This document shows positions 1 through 8,163 of a DNA stretch of 64,000 bases, in pieces. The notes under the pieces were generated by a model that saw only the letters and a list, made by a program, of their open reading frames with translations, ran no database searches and had not been told where the DNA came from. The position numbers and the translations under genes are program-made. Source of the stretch: Nonomuraea sp. NEAU-A123 (lineage in GTDB: Bacteria > Actinomycetota > Actinomycetes > Streptosporangiales > Streptosporangiaceae); NCBI RefSeq assembly GCF_018603905.1, contig NZ_JAHFZZ010000003.1:248001-312000 (forward strand). The letters run 5' to 3'. Within the stretch, counting starts at the first letter, position 1. Every line of letters begins with the position of its first letter.

Positions 1-499
1 GCAGGGCGATCAGCGGCACCTTCAGCATGCCGTACATGAAATCGATCAGTGCGGCCGTGCGGGACGGTTCGTTGACGAGCCAGACCAGGCCGAGCAGAAG
101 AGCGCAGGCGATGGCGTACGCGAGGACCATGCGGAGCCAGAAGCCCCACTCGTAGCGGGCGCGGGCCATGCCGCCCTCGGGTGGTTTCCAGGGAGGTGGG
201 CCGTCGGCGAAGCGGTGGCGGAACTTGGCGTCGGCCCAGCGGATCGTGCGGTGGCCGAAGACGATGGAGTACGCCAGGTACGCGGCTGCTAGGCCGTGCC
301 TCAGGTCGGCCGTGGCGCCGCCGCGCATGTCTATGACGGCTGCCGCCAGGAGGATCACGTCCAGGAGCGGTACGCAGATGAGGAGGGCGGTGCTGAGTCG
401 GCGGCGGTTCCAGAGGTAGCGGCTGGCGAGGCCGAGTCCGAGCAGGAGCCAGAAGCCGACTTCGCAGCCGATCAGGATGGCGACAATCACGCATTCCAT
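1..499 (-). CDS. integral membrane protein, partial (3' end outside window)
   Basis: The reading frame begins at ATG 499 behind a GAAGAGG ribosome-binding site about 7 nt upstream and runs open to the window edge, so the C-terminus is missing. The visible 166 residues begin MECVIVAILIGCEVGFWLLL, a first membrane span. A second span (about residues 36-55), a possible short third one, and after a charged segment (MARARYEWGFWLRMVLAYA) another hydrophobic stretch follow. The pattern matches a common actinobacterial membrane protein of unknown function with about four spans. It is divergent from the histidine kinase gene, and an 11-bp inverted repeat lies between them. No catalytic motif is visible; function unknown. 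Confidence 0.75.
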   Translation of the reverse strand, partial: MECVIVAILIGCEVGFWLLLGLGLASRYLWNRRRLSTALLICVPLLDVILLAAAVIDMRGGATADLRHGLAAAYLAYSIVFGHRTIRWADAKFRHRFADGPPPWKPPEGGMARARYEWGFWLRMVLAYAIACALLLGLVWLVNEPSRTAALIDFMYGMLKVPLIAL

Positions 500-541
500 C
501 CTTTTCGCCTCTTCTCCCCGGCACATCGTCAGTGAAGACGA

Positions 542-575
542 GCCTGTGGATACATCGAAGTGTTTATCCACAGGC
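542..575. promoter_or_regulatory. 11-bp perfect inverted repeat with DnaA-box-like arms
   Basis: GCCTGTGGATA (542-552) and TATCCACAGGC (565-575) form a perfect inverted repeat with a 12-nt spacer, in the intergenic gap between two divergent genes. The right arm contains a perfect TTATCCACA and the left arm the complement of GTATCCACA. It could be an operator, paired DnaA boxes or an RNA hairpin; the sequence alone does not decide. Confidence 0.55.
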
Positions 576-615
576 GGACCCGCGGAGGAGGGAACCGGGG
601 CCGGATGGTGGTGGG

Positions 616-1785
616 ATGAGGGGCATGAAACGCGAGGCGTCGTGGGCCGGGCTGGTCTTCGTCGTGGGCCTGCTCCTGATCGTGGGTGGAGCCTACACAC
701 ATCGCGGGGTGCCCATGGGGTGGCTCGTGGTGCCGCTGGCGTTCGTGTGTTCGGGGGTTCTGGTACGGCAGCGCGCGCCGTTGGTGGGGCTGGGCTTGGG
801 GGTCGTGGGGATCGGCGTCGATCTGTTCCTGGGGCCGTCGTTGCCGACTGTCTTGATATTTACGGACAACGTGTATGCGGGGGCGTTGTACGGGCCAGCG
901 TGGTTCTCGCGGTGGCTGCTCGGGATCGCGACTGTGCTGGCGGTGTTGGCCGGGGCCGTGACGGGGGTCGTGGCACGTGACTGGCGGCTGCTGGCGGTGA
1001 TCGGGGTTCAGGCGGGGCTCGTGCTGGTCACGCCGGTGACGACGGCGATGGTGTTACGTCAGCAGCGTGACCAGGCCTTGGCCGAACGCGCCAGGGCCGA
1101 GCAGGTGGCGCGGCTGGCCGAGCTCGACCGGCAGGCGGCCATCGCGACGGAGCGTACGCGGATGGCCCGGGAGCTGCATGACATGATCGCCAACCACTTC
1201 AGCGCGATCGCCATCCAGTCGACGGGCGCGCTGTCGCGTACGGATCTGGATGCGGCGGCCGTGCGGAAGATCATGGAATCCGTTCGGGAGAACAGCCTGG
1301 AAGGGCTGGCCGAGATGCGGGCCATGATCGGGCTGTTGCGGCAGGAAGGGGATGAGCCCGAGGCCACCCGGCCGCGGCTGGCCGACGCCGAGAGTCTGGT
1401 CGAGCGGTCGCGGCGGGCGGGGATGCCGGCTGATCTACGTGTGGAAGGGGAGGCGCGGGAGCTGTCACCGGCGGTCGATCTGGCTGGATATCGGATCTTG
1501 CAGGAGGCGCTGACCAATGCGCTCAAGCATGGCGGGCGGCCGGTTGCGGTCGAGGTCGTCTATGAGCCGGGACAGGTGACGGTGGCTGTGGATAACCCTG
1601 TGGACGAACGTACGGCTCGGCTGCCCGGCACTGGCGCGGGGATCGTCGGGATGAGGGAGCGGGCCGCTCTGGTCGGGGGGTCGTTCGAGGGTGGGGCGGA
1701 CGGGGGTTCGTGGCGGGTCAGGGCCACGCTGCCCACGCCAAACGGCTATGGGGAAAGGGTCCATGAACGCGTGGACGGCAAGTAG
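616..1785 (+). CDS. sensor histidine kinase, NarL/DesK-type
   Basis: Membrane-bound sensor kinase that should phosphorylate the response regulator encoded 21 bp downstream. The N-terminal part has about four to five hydrophobic spans, followed by a short coiled linker rich in Arg/Glu/Ala. A HisKA_3 dimerisation helix follows with the phospho-acceptor His in RELHDMIANHFSAI, and then a HATPase domain with an N-box (EALTNALKHGG) and a glycine-rich G-box (GTGAGIVGMRER). I prefer ATG 616 (MRGMKREASW), with ATG 625 as an alternative; an upstream in-frame start at 532 would add a hydrophilic tail made from the inverted-repeat region and is unlikely. GGAGGAG at 586-592 is rather far upstream. The signal sensed is unknown. 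Confidence 0.9.
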   Translation: MRGMKREASWAGLVFVVGLLLIVGGAYTHRGVPMGWLVVPLAFVCSGVLVRQRAPLVGLGLGVVGIGVDLFLGPSLPTVLIFTDNVYAGALYGPAWFSRWLLGIATVLAVLAGAVTGVVARDWRLLAVIGVQAGLVLVTPVTTAMVLRQQRDQALAERARAEQVARLAELDRQAAIATERTRMARELHDMIANHFSAIAIQSTGALSRTDLDAAAVRKIMESVRENSLEGLAEMRAMIGLLRQEGDEPEATRPRLADAESLVERSRRAGMPADLRVEGEARELSPAVDLAGYRILQEALTNALKHGGRPVAVEVVYEPGQVTVAVDNPVDERTARLPGTGAGIVGMRERAALVGGSFEGGADGGSWRVRATLPTPNGYGERVHERVDGK

Positions 1786-1806
1786 GGGATCGGTACTGGT
1801 GGTGAG

Positions 1807-2433
1807 ATGACGATCAAGGTGCTGGTCGCGGACGATCATGCGGCCGTCAGGGCGGGGCTGGTGCTGATTCTCGGTGGGGCTCCGGACATCGAGGTCGTCG
1901 GGGAGGCGGCCGATGGTGAGCAGGCGGTGGAGTTGGCTCGCGAGACCCGGCCCGACGTGGTGTTGATGGATGTGCGGATGCCGAAGCTCGACGGCATCTC
2001 GGCGACCAGGGAGCTTGCCGGGGTGGCCGATGTGTTGATTTTGACGACGTTCGATGTGGATGAGTATGTGTTCGGGGCGTTGCGGGCGGGGGCGGCGGGG
2101 TTTCTGGTGAAGAACACCGACGCGGAGTCGCTGATCGAGGCGGTACGACTGGTGGCCAGGGGTGATGGGCTGATCTCGCCTACGGTCACGCGGCGGTTGA
2201 TCGCTGCCTTCGCTGAGCAGCCGGTGCGTAAGGAGCAGCAGGTGGAGGGGTTGACGCCGCGTGAGCAGGAGGTGCTGGCCTGCGTCGGTCGCGGGCTGTC
2301 CAATGCCGAGATCGCCAGGGAGCTCGACATGGCTGAGGCGACCACGAAGACGCATGTGAGCCGGGTGTTGAACAAGCTGGGTCTCAAAAGCCGGGTGCAA
2401 GCGGCGATTTATTACTCGGAAGGCCCCCGCTAG
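1807..2433 (+). CDS. response regulator, NarL/LuxR family
   Basis: Partner of the upstream kinase. The receiver domain (residues 1-120) shows the acidic pair D9/D10, phospho-acceptor D55 in LMDVRMPKLDG, T80 and K102. The C-terminal LuxR-type helix-turn-helix includes LTPREQEVLACVGRGLSNAE and TTKTHVSRVLNKL. At 208 aa the length is normal for the family. It is a DNA-binding transcription factor, and its targets cannot be read from the sequence. The next genes on the same strand start 10 bp downstream and may be co-transcribed, so they are candidates for part of its regulon. Confidence 0.95.
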   Translation: MTIKVLVADDHAAVRAGLVLILGGAPDIEVVGEAADGEQAVELARETRPDVVLMDVRMPKLDGISATRELAGVADVLILTTFDVDEYVFGALRAGAAGFLVKNTDAESLIEAVRLVARGDGLISPTVTRRLIAAFAEQPVRKEQQVEGLTPREQEVLACVGRGLSNAEIARELDMAEATTKTHVSRVLNKLGLKSRVQAAIYYSEGPR

Positions 2434-2443
2434 TCTGAAGGTC

Positions 2444-2767
2444 GTGACCATGCCACCGCCTCCCCAGCCGCCCCAGCCGCCGCGGCCGACGGGCTTGATC
2501 GTTGGCTTGGCGTTCGCCGGGGCCTTTGGGTACTGGGTTCTCAATGTGATCGTCGGACTCATCGCCTTGAGCGCGGGGTCGACGGTCGCGATCGGGGTGG
2601 GCGCGGGATTCCTGGCTGTGGTCGGGCTCGGTGCGGGGATCGTGCTCGTGGTGCTGCGTAAGCCGTGGATGCTGGGGTTGGGGCTGGGGTTGATGATCGG
2701 GTGGGCGCTCGCCTCGATCGTCACGGCCGGCTACTGCACGGGGCTGAATCCGGGCATGTACACATGA
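2444..2767 (+). CDS. small membrane protein, paralogue of the next gene
   Basis: A 107-aa protein starting at GTG 2444, with a proline-rich N-terminus (PPPPQPPQPPRP) followed by three hydrophobic segments. Its C-terminal half (LRKPWMLGLGLGLMIGWAL) is nearly the same as that of the following gene, so the two arose by duplication. It overlaps that gene by 4 bp. Proline-rich tails on small membrane proteins often serve as flexible spacers or docking sites, but nothing here identifies a function. I see no catalytic residues. Confidence 0.75.
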   Translation: MTMPPPPQPPQPPRPTGLIVGLAFAGAFGYWVLNVIVGLIALSAGSTVAIGVGAGFLAVVGLGAGIVLVVLRKPWMLGLGLGLMIGWALASIVTAGYCTGLNPGMYT

Positions 2768-3360
2768 CCGTCCCGACACCGGATGGCCACAACGAGGGTG
2801 CGCCACCACTGGGTGGAAACGCCCCGACGCTAGAGGACGGGAGCGACGGAGGGTCGCCCAGAGAAATCGGCGGGTTTCCGCCTAAGCAAGCCGACAGACC
2901 GCCGCCCGGAGAAATCGGCGAGCCTCCGCCTAAGCAAGCCGACGGAGGGCCGCCCGGACGAACCAGCGGACCACCGCCCGGACAAACGAGCGGACCACCG
3001 CCTCGGCAGGCCGACGACCCACCGACCGGGCAAACCGGCCCGCCACCGCCCCGGGGCAGGCAGAAGCCACTGATCATCGGGCTGGCGTTCGCCAGCCTCG
3101 TCGCCTACAGCATCGTCAACGCCATCCTAGGCATCCTGATCTTCATCAGCACCCTGGACCAGAACGGCCCGAACCACCCCATCATCATCTCCTGCACGAT
3201 CTTCCTCGCCCTCCTCGGCCTGGGCGCCGGAGCGGGTCTCCAGTTCCTGCGCAAACCGTGGGCCACCGGCCTGGGCCTGGGGTTCCTGATCGGCTGGGCG
3301 CTGTGGTCGATCCTGTCCGCCGGGATCTGCACCGGCATCAGCCCGGACCTGTACACCTGA
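2764..3360 (+). CDS. proline-rich membrane protein with repeat linker
   Basis: ATG 2764 overlaps the preceding stop codon (ATGA). The 198-aa product has a hydrophilic N-terminal half (about residues 1-100) of degenerate Pro/Gly/Gln repeats (units such as GEIGEPPPKQAD and RTSGPPPGQ), then the same three-segment membrane domain as the previous gene, with the shared LRKPW-x3-GLGLGF-IGWAL core and a C-terminal CTGISPDLYT that mirrors CTGLNPGMYT there. It belongs to the run leading into the Lgt-like and radical SAM genes. Function unknown. Confidence 0.75.
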   Translation: MTVPTPDGHNEGAPPLGGNAPTLEDGSDGGSPREIGGFPPKQADRPPPGEIGEPPPKQADGGPPGRTSGPPPGQTSGPPPRQADDPPTGQTGPPPPRGRQKPLIIGLAFASLVAYSIVNAILGILIFISTLDQNGPNHPIIISCTIFLALLGLGAGAGLQFLRKPWATGLGLGFLIGWALWSILSAGICTGISPDLYT

Positions 3361-3361
3361 C

Positions 3362-4093
3362 ATGCCCCTCCACGAGATCTTCGTCGGCCTGGGGGTGCTG
3401 GTCGCGTCCGTGGTCTTCGTACACGAGGCCCGCCGCCGCGGCGCGCTGAACGAGCAGTCGCTGGTGACCGTGACCGGCGCCCTGGTCGGCGGCGCGATCG
3501 GGATGCGGCTGGCAGGCTGGCTGGAGACGCTGAACCTGTCCGACCTCTGGTTGTACGGCTCGCGCAGCATCCTCGGCGGCTTGACCGGCGCCTACATAGG
3601 CGTACTGATTGCCAAGAGGATCATCGGCTACAAGCAGCGCACCGGCGACCTGTTCGCCCCGGCGGTGGCGCTGGGCATGGCGGTGGGCCGGATCGGCTGC
3701 CATCTGACCGAGGCGCCGGGCCGCCCGACCGAGCTGCCCTGGGGCGTACACGCTCCCCCGACGACGCCCGAGTGCCCCGGCTGCCTGACCGGCCAGGCCA
3801 TGCACCCGTCGTTCATCTACGAGATCATCTTTCAGCTCGCCGTGTTCGCGGCGCTGCTCTGGGCGCGCAGGCGGCTTACCGAGCCGGGTGAGCTGTTCAC
3901 GCTGTACCTGGCGGCGTACGCCGTCTTCCGCTTCCTCGTCGAGTTCACCCGCGCCAACGAGACCGTCTGGCTCGATCTCACCAGGCCGCAGTGGTTCCTG
4001 ATCCCTGGCCTGCTGCTGCTCGCCCTGAGGCTGCGGTACGGCTGGCGGCGCGGCCACTACGATCCCCTCTTCAAGCGGAAGGTCATGACATGA
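3362..4093 (+). CDS. Lgt-like prolipoprotein diacylglyceryl transferase family protein
   Basis: A 243-aa polytopic membrane protein with about six to seven spans. It carries the Lgt hallmark GRIGCHLTEAPGRPTELPWG, matching the GR-G-N/H...G-PT-LPW signature of phosphatidylglycerol:prolipoprotein diacylglyceryl transferase, and HPSFIYEIIF, matching the HPTQLYE motif. A FRFLVEFTR segment near the C-terminus fits the family Arg/Glu region. It is shorter than typical Lgt (about 270-320 aa). It starts 1 bp after the previous stop and overlaps the radical SAM gene by 4 bp. The coupling suggests it works on a lipid or lipidated substrate together with that enzyme rather than being the housekeeping Lgt. 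That is inference. Confidence 0.8.
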   Translation: MPLHEIFVGLGVLVASVVFVHEARRRGALNEQSLVTVTGALVGGAIGMRLAGWLETLNLSDLWLYGSRSILGGLTGAYIGVLIAKRIIGYKQRTGDLFAPAVALGMAVGRIGCHLTEAPGRPTELPWGVHAPPTTPECPGCLTGQAMHPSFIYEIIFQLAVFAALLWARRRLTEPGELFTLYLAAYAVFRFLVEFTRANETVWLDLTRPQWFLIPGLLLLALRLRYGWRRGHYDPLFKRKVMT

Positions 4094-5631
4094 GCACCGG
4101 AATGGGACTGCGGGGTGACCGCATCCTCAGGTACGTCAACGCCTTCTGCCCCCACTGCCACGGCCAGGACCTGGAGCGGGTCGAACGGCTGAGCGGCTAC
4201 CTGGCCGTCCGCGACGAGCGCGTGTGGCTGGAGCGCGGCTGCCGCGAACACGGCCTAGTCAGGACTCTCTACGACGAAGACCCAGAAATCCTGAAATATC
4301 TCGAGGAATGGACCGCCCCCACAAAGCACCACATGCCGGATATGAACGGCAACTTCCAGCCGGTCCCCGCCGCCTACCTCCAAGGGCTGCCCGAGATGCA
4401 GACCCAGCACACCTGCATCCTGCTCGAAGACATCGCCGAAGCCTGCAACCTGCGCTGCCCCACCTGCTTCGCCGACAGCTCCCCCGACCTGACCGGCATC
4501 GTCCCCATCACCGACATCCTGGCGAACTTCGACCAGCGCCTGGCCCGCGAGAACGGCCGGCTCGACGTCCTCATGCTGAGCGGCGGCGAGCCCACCCTCC
4601 ACCCCGAGCTCGCCCAGCTGCTCGCCGAGCTCCACCAGCGCCCCGTCACCCGCATCCTGATCAACACCAACGGCGTCCTCATCGCCAGGGACGACGCCCT
4701 GCTCGACCTTCTCACCGAGCACCGCGAGCGGGTGGAGGTCTACCTCCAGTACGACGGCAGCTCGGCCGAGGCGTCCAAGCACCACCGGGGCGGCGACCTG
4801 CGGCACCTCAAAGCGCAGGCCGTACAACGGCTGTCGGAGCGGGAGATCTTCACCACGCTGGTGATGACCGCCGCGCTGGGCGTCAACGACGGGGAGATCG
4901 GCGACGTCGTACGGCTGGCGCTCGACACGCCGTTCGTCGGCGGTGTGTCGTTGCAGCCGCAGTTCGGCTCGGGCAGGTCGGGACCGATCGACCCGATGGA
5001 CCGACTCACCCACACCGGCGTGCTCAAGCGGCTCGGCCCGCAGACCGACGGCCTGGTGACCTGGCGCGACCTCACCGCGCTGCCCTGCTCGCACCCGCAC
5101 TGCTGCTCGGTCGGCTACCTGATCCGCGACGACGCGCAGCAGTGGCGTTCGCTGGTCGCGCTGATCGGCCACGACCGGCTCAAGGCGAACCTGGGCCTGG
5201 TCTCCAACCGCATCGCCGACACCGAGATCCCGCGCGAGCTGCGGCTGGCCGTACAGGAATCGCTGCTCGGACTGCTGTCGGAGCAGTCGTCACTGTCGCA
5301 CCCGCAGATCGGCGACCTGTGGCGGGACATCTGCGAGAACTGCGACCTCGGCGTGTCCACGCTGCTCACGCTGGCCTCTTCGGCGCTGCCCGGCAGGCGG
5401 AAGAAGCTCCGCAAACTGCTCGGCGAGCGGGTGGTGCGGGTGACGGTCAAGCCGTTCATGGACATCTCGACCATGATCGAGGAGCGGCTCACGCAGTGCT
5501 GCGTGCACGTCGGCACCCGGGCCGAGCAGGACCAGTGCGCGCCGTTCTGCGCGGTGCAGGCCTGGCCGCAGTTGTCGGAGCAACGGCTGTCGGCGGTGGC
5601 CTCCAGACCTCAGCTCAAGGTGATCACGTGA
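4090..5631 (+). CDS. radical SAM protein resembling the tetraether-synthase/MJ0619 group
   Basis: A 513-aa enzyme with the canonical CxxxCxxC iron-sulfur motif (C119, C123, C126 in ACNLRCPTCFADS) and a glycine-rich SAM-binding GGEPTLHPEL. An N-terminal zinc/rubredoxin-like module has C20/C23 (FCPHCHG) and C51/H54 (RGCREHG). More cysteine groups follow: CSHPHCC near residue 340, CENCDLG near 420, and a C-terminal set QCCVHVG...QCAPFC. This N-terminal module plus CNLRCPxCFA resembles MJ0619-like radical SAM proteins, a group that includes archaeal enzymes joining lipid chains. ATG 4090 overlaps the Lgt-like stop codon. The lipid context makes a lipid-modifying reaction plausible; the substrate is unknown. 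Confidence 0.8.
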   Translation: MSTGMGLRGDRILRYVNAFCPHCHGQDLERVERLSGYLAVRDERVWLERGCREHGLVRTLYDEDPEILKYLEEWTAPTKHHMPDMNGNFQPVPAAYLQGLPEMQTQHTCILLEDIAEACNLRCPTCFADSSPDLTGIVPITDILANFDQRLARENGRLDVLMLSGGEPTLHPELAQLLAELHQRPVTRILINTNGVLIARDDALLDLLTEHRERVEVYLQYDGSSAEASKHHRGGDLRHLKAQAVQRLSEREIFTTLVMTAALGVNDGEIGDVVRLALDTPFVGGVSLQPQFGSGRSGPIDPMDRLTHTGVLKRLGPQTDGLVTWRDLTALPCSHPHCCSVGYLIRDDAQQWRSLVALIGHDRLKANLGLVSNRIADTEIPRELRLAVQESLLGLLSEQSSLSHPQIGDLWRDICENCDLGVSTLLTLASSALPGRRKKLRKLLGERVVRVTVKPFMDISTMIEERLTQCCVHVGTRAEQDQCAPFCAVQAWPQLSEQRLSAVASRPQLKVIT

Positions 5632-5861
5632 AGGATCCGCTGCGGTTGTGCGTGTACGCGACCGTCGCGCTGCTGGCCTGGCTGCTGGGGCCGTGGGCGG
5701 TGCTGGGGTTCGCGGTCCTCGGGTTCGCCGGGTACTGGAAGGCGCGCCGGGCCGGGCTGACCCAGAGCAAGTGCGTGCTCAAGGACACCCGGCTCGTACT
5801 GGCCTATCTCGGGCTGCTGGCGCTCGTCGCGGCGGCGGCGATCATCCATTCCCTGTGGTGA
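5628..5861 (+). CDS. small membrane protein, 77 aa
   Basis: Starts at GTG 5628 inside the radical SAM stop (GTGA overlap). Two hydrophobic segments (about residues 9-35 and 54-74) flank a short basic loop KARRAGLTQSK, so it is probably a two- or three-span membrane protein. The tight coupling makes it the last gene of the Lgt-like/radical SAM run. Its 3' end overlaps the convergent MaoC gene by 20 bp. Function unknown; it may anchor or assist the radical SAM protein. Confidence 0.7.
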   Translation: MKDPLRLCVYATVALLAWLLGPWAVLGFAVLGFAGYWKARRAGLTQSKCVLKDTRLVLAYLGLLALVAAAAIIHSLW

Positions 5862-6318
5862 ACCCCTCGGGGATGTACAGGCTGAGCGTCTCGGCGATGC
5901 AGGCGGGGCGCCGCTCGCCCTCGATCTCGATCGTCATCTTCAGGTTGGACAGGTAGCCGGCGGGCGTGCCCTTGACGTCGCTCAGCTCGCCCAGTGCCCT
6001 GACCCGCGCGCCGACGGGCACCGGCCTGGGGAAACGCACCTTGTTCAGGCCGTAGTTGACGCCCATCTGGATGCCGTCGACGCGCACCAGCTCGAACATG
6101 AACGACGGCAGCAGCGACAGGCTCAGATAGCCATGCGCGATCGTGCCGCCGAACGGCCCTTCCTTGGCCCGCTCCACGTCGACGTGGATCCACTGGTGGT
6201 CGTCGGTGGCGTCGGCGAAGAGATTGACCTGCTCTTGAGTGATCGTGCGCCACTCGGTCGGGCCGAACTTCTCGCCGACGGCCGCCTTGAGTTCCTGTAC
6301 GTTCGCGAAGGTCCGCAT
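5842..6318 (-). CDS. MaoC family dehydratase (enoyl-CoA hydratase-like, hot-dog fold)
   Basis: A 158-aa protein with the hydratase-2 signature FADATDDHQWIHVD...GPFGGTIAHGYLSLSL, where the Asp and His of D-x(4)-H correspond to the active-site pair of (R)-specific enoyl-CoA hydratases. The rest (NYGLNKVRFPRPVPVGARVR) matches the conserved second half of the fold. Expected reaction: reversible hydration of 2-enoyl-CoA, in fatty-acid or polyketide-type metabolism. ATG 6318 gives the standard length. It lies 11 bp from the gene ending at 6330 on the same strand but has a different theme, so it may be expressed separately. Confidence 0.9.
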   Translation of the reverse strand: MRTFANVQELKAAVGEKFGPTEWRTITQEQVNLFADATDDHQWIHVDVERAKEGPFGGTIAHGYLSLSLLPSFMFELVRVDGIQMGVNYGLNKVRFPRPVPVGARVRALGELSDVKGTPAGYLSNLKMTIEIEGERRPACIAETLSLYIPEGFTTGNG

Positions 6319-6329
6319 GGCTCCGAACG

Positions 6330-7559
6330 CTATTGCGCGGGCGGGACGGCTGCCAAGTTGAGGACCCAGTACTTGTCGGGCTGCTTCCCCTTCGTGGCGT
6401 CCCAGTAGAGGATCGTGCTGGGCTCCGATGAGGTGCCGACGCTGGCTCTCTCGATACTCGCCCCATTGCCGGCGTTCAGGTCGTACACGGCATCGCCTGC
6501 TCGCAGGAAGCGGTCGAGGATGGGGTACGGCCTGGGCCCCCCGAGGAATCCGAACCCCGGCACCATCGCGATTCTGGCCCCGTCGATGCGCTGGGAGAAA
6601 GCAGTGCCGCCCAGGCGGCCAGTGCACCAGACCGGCCCGCATCGCAAGCCCTTCATCTTGTCCTTGATCACAACCTTGGTCACAGTCCCATCCGCCAAGT
6701 TAACGATCTTGGACTGGTTGCGATCAGGCTCACTGAACACGTTGCCGGCATCGCCCGCCCACGGCCAGCTGATCAGGTGCAGCCCATCGCCCTTCCGCAC
6801 ACGCTCGGGAGTACCGCCGGTGAACGGCACCCGGTACACGCCGCTCTTCTGCGTCGACCAGACGATGTCCTGGCCGTCCACGCCGACGGCGTCGACATTT
6901 GCCGCGTCACCGGTCAACGTGACGGCCAGCTTGGCCTTGCCACCGGACAGCGGAGCCCACCAGAGCTCGGCGATCCAGATCCCGTTCTTCCTCGCATTGG
7001 AGTACCAGACGACGTTCCTGCCGTCGGTCGAGGCAGCTGCCTGGAAGTATTCCTTCAGTCCCGGGGTCCTCGGGACCTCTGTCACCACCCGGGACGTACC
7101 GGTCTTGGTGTCGTACACCTCGATCGTGCCGACCTTATTGACCGGGGACACCGCGTTGAGCAGCACCTCGGTGGCGCTGATGCCGGTGATCGGGCGGTAG
7201 GGCCAGCCGTCGGCGTTCTTGGCGGGCATCTGGAAGACCGCCTGCGGCCAGAGCTTCGCGACCGGCATCCCTTTGACCTGCGCCTGCGGTCTCGGAGTCA
7301 CGGTTATGGTCTTCTCAGGCCTGGGCCCGGTCGTGGTCGACGTGGCTGCCGCCTCTTCTCCGCCCCCGCTGGAGAAGGCCCCTCGGGCGACGACCGTACT
7401 CGTGCCCACCACCGCGACCACCGCGGCCGCCGCGAGCAGTTGCGCGCGCCGCCTGGTCCGCTGCCGCCTGCGCTCGCCGACCCCGGCGAGCAGGTCGAGC
7501 TCGGGAGCCCGGTCCGCCGCATCGCGCAGCGCGCCGCTCAGTTCGTTCTCTGTCCTCAT
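6330..7559 (-). CDS. membrane-anchored beta-propeller-like protein coupled to a SigE-family sigma factor
   Basis: A 409-aa protein with a cytoplasmic N-terminus (residues 1-38, acidic then Arg-rich RRRQRTRRR), one membrane span (about 39-60, LLAAAAVVAVVGTSTVV) and an extracytoplasmic region of repeated short beta-strand units (such as VVWYSNARKNGIWIAELWW and IVWSTQKSGVYRVPFTGG) typical of TolB/WD40-like propellers. Its start overlaps the sigma-factor stop by 4 bp, the position where a regulator of the sigma factor is usually found. No zinc-binding anti-sigma (ZAS) motif is visible in the cytoplasmic segment, so the anti-sigma role is inference. Confidence 0.75.
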   Translation of the reverse strand: MRTENELSGALRDAADRAPELDLLAGVGERRRQRTRRRAQLLAAAAVVAVVGTSTVVARGAFSSGGGEEAAATSTTTGPRPEKTITVTPRPQAQVKGMPVAKLWPQAVFQMPAKNADGWPYRPITGISATEVLLNAVSPVNKVGTIEVYDTKTGTSRVVTEVPRTPGLKEYFQAAASTDGRNVVWYSNARKNGIWIAELWWAPLSGGKAKLAVTLTGDAANVDAVGVDGQDIVWSTQKSGVYRVPFTGGTPERVRKGDGLHLISWPWAGDAGNVFSEPDRNQSKIVNLADGTVTKVVIKDKMKGLRCGPVWCTGRLGGTAFSQRIDGARIAMVPGFGFLGGPRPYPILDRFLRAGDAVYDLNAGNGASIERASVGTSSEPSTILYWDATKGKQPDKYWVLNLAAVPPAQ

Positions 7560-8041
7560 GCCCGTCCCCTTTCCAGCACAGCGGGCCGGATCCGGAGCGT
7601 GGCGAGCGCCCGGTACGCCTGGCTGCGCACAGTTCCCCGTGAGATGCCGAGGATCGCGGCGATCTCCTCATCCGGCAGGTCCTCGTAGTAGCGCAGGACC
7701 AGCACGGTCCGCTGCTTCCTGGGCAGCGTCGCGAGCTCCTTCCAGAGCTCGCCGAAGGAATGTCTGTCGTGATAGATGCCTTCGGGGACGTCGTCGGTCA
7801 GGTGCTCCCTGCGCCGCCTGCGCCACCAGCTGATGTGCTGACGGGCCATGGTCGTGCGTACATATGCCTCGGGACTGTCCTTGTTGCGGACCCGGCTCCA
7901 GGTGTCGCTCAGCTTGAGCAGCGCCTCCTGGACCAGATCAGCGGCGTCCTCGGCGTTGCCGGTGAGCACGTAGCCGTACCTGATCAGAGCCGAACCTCTG
8001 GCCCGGACGAATTCCTCGAACTCCACATCACCGGGACGCAC
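7556..8041 (-). CDS. RNA polymerase sigma factor, SigE/ECF type
   Basis: Compact sigma-70 family protein with region 2 (ALIRYGYVLTGNAEDAADLVQ...YVRTTMARQHISWWRRRRR) and region 4 (LPRKQRTVLVLRYYEDLPDEEIAAILGISRGTVRSQAYRAL). It directs RNA polymerase to specific promoters. I chose GTG 8041 (VRPGDVEFEEF), which fits the usual N-terminus of this family; a TTG at 8062 in the same frame and GTG 8026 are alternatives. The 4-bp overlap with the downstream membrane protein implies co-translation. No extra SnoaL-like domain is present. Confidence 0.9.
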   Translation of the reverse strand: MRPGDVEFEEFVRARGSALIRYGYVLTGNAEDAADLVQEALLKLSDTWSRVRNKDSPEAYVRTTMARQHISWWRRRRREHLTDDVPEGIYHDRHSFGELWKELATLPRKQRTVLVLRYYEDLPDEEIAAILGISRGTVRSQAYRALATLRIRPAVLERGRA

Positions 8042-8163
8042 GAGCCGCCCGCTCTGTTGCAAAGATCTTTACTCGAAACCATCGCGCACGTGTTCGAGTG
8101 CGCGCTACAGTTCTGGGTACCGACTCGAACAAGGGTTCGGCCTGGTGGGAGGGGGTGTGTCCG

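Noticed and set aside
532-615. Longer N-terminus of the histidine kinase
   Set aside because: It would translate the inverted-repeat/promoter region into a hydrophilic tail with no resemblance to kinase N-termini.
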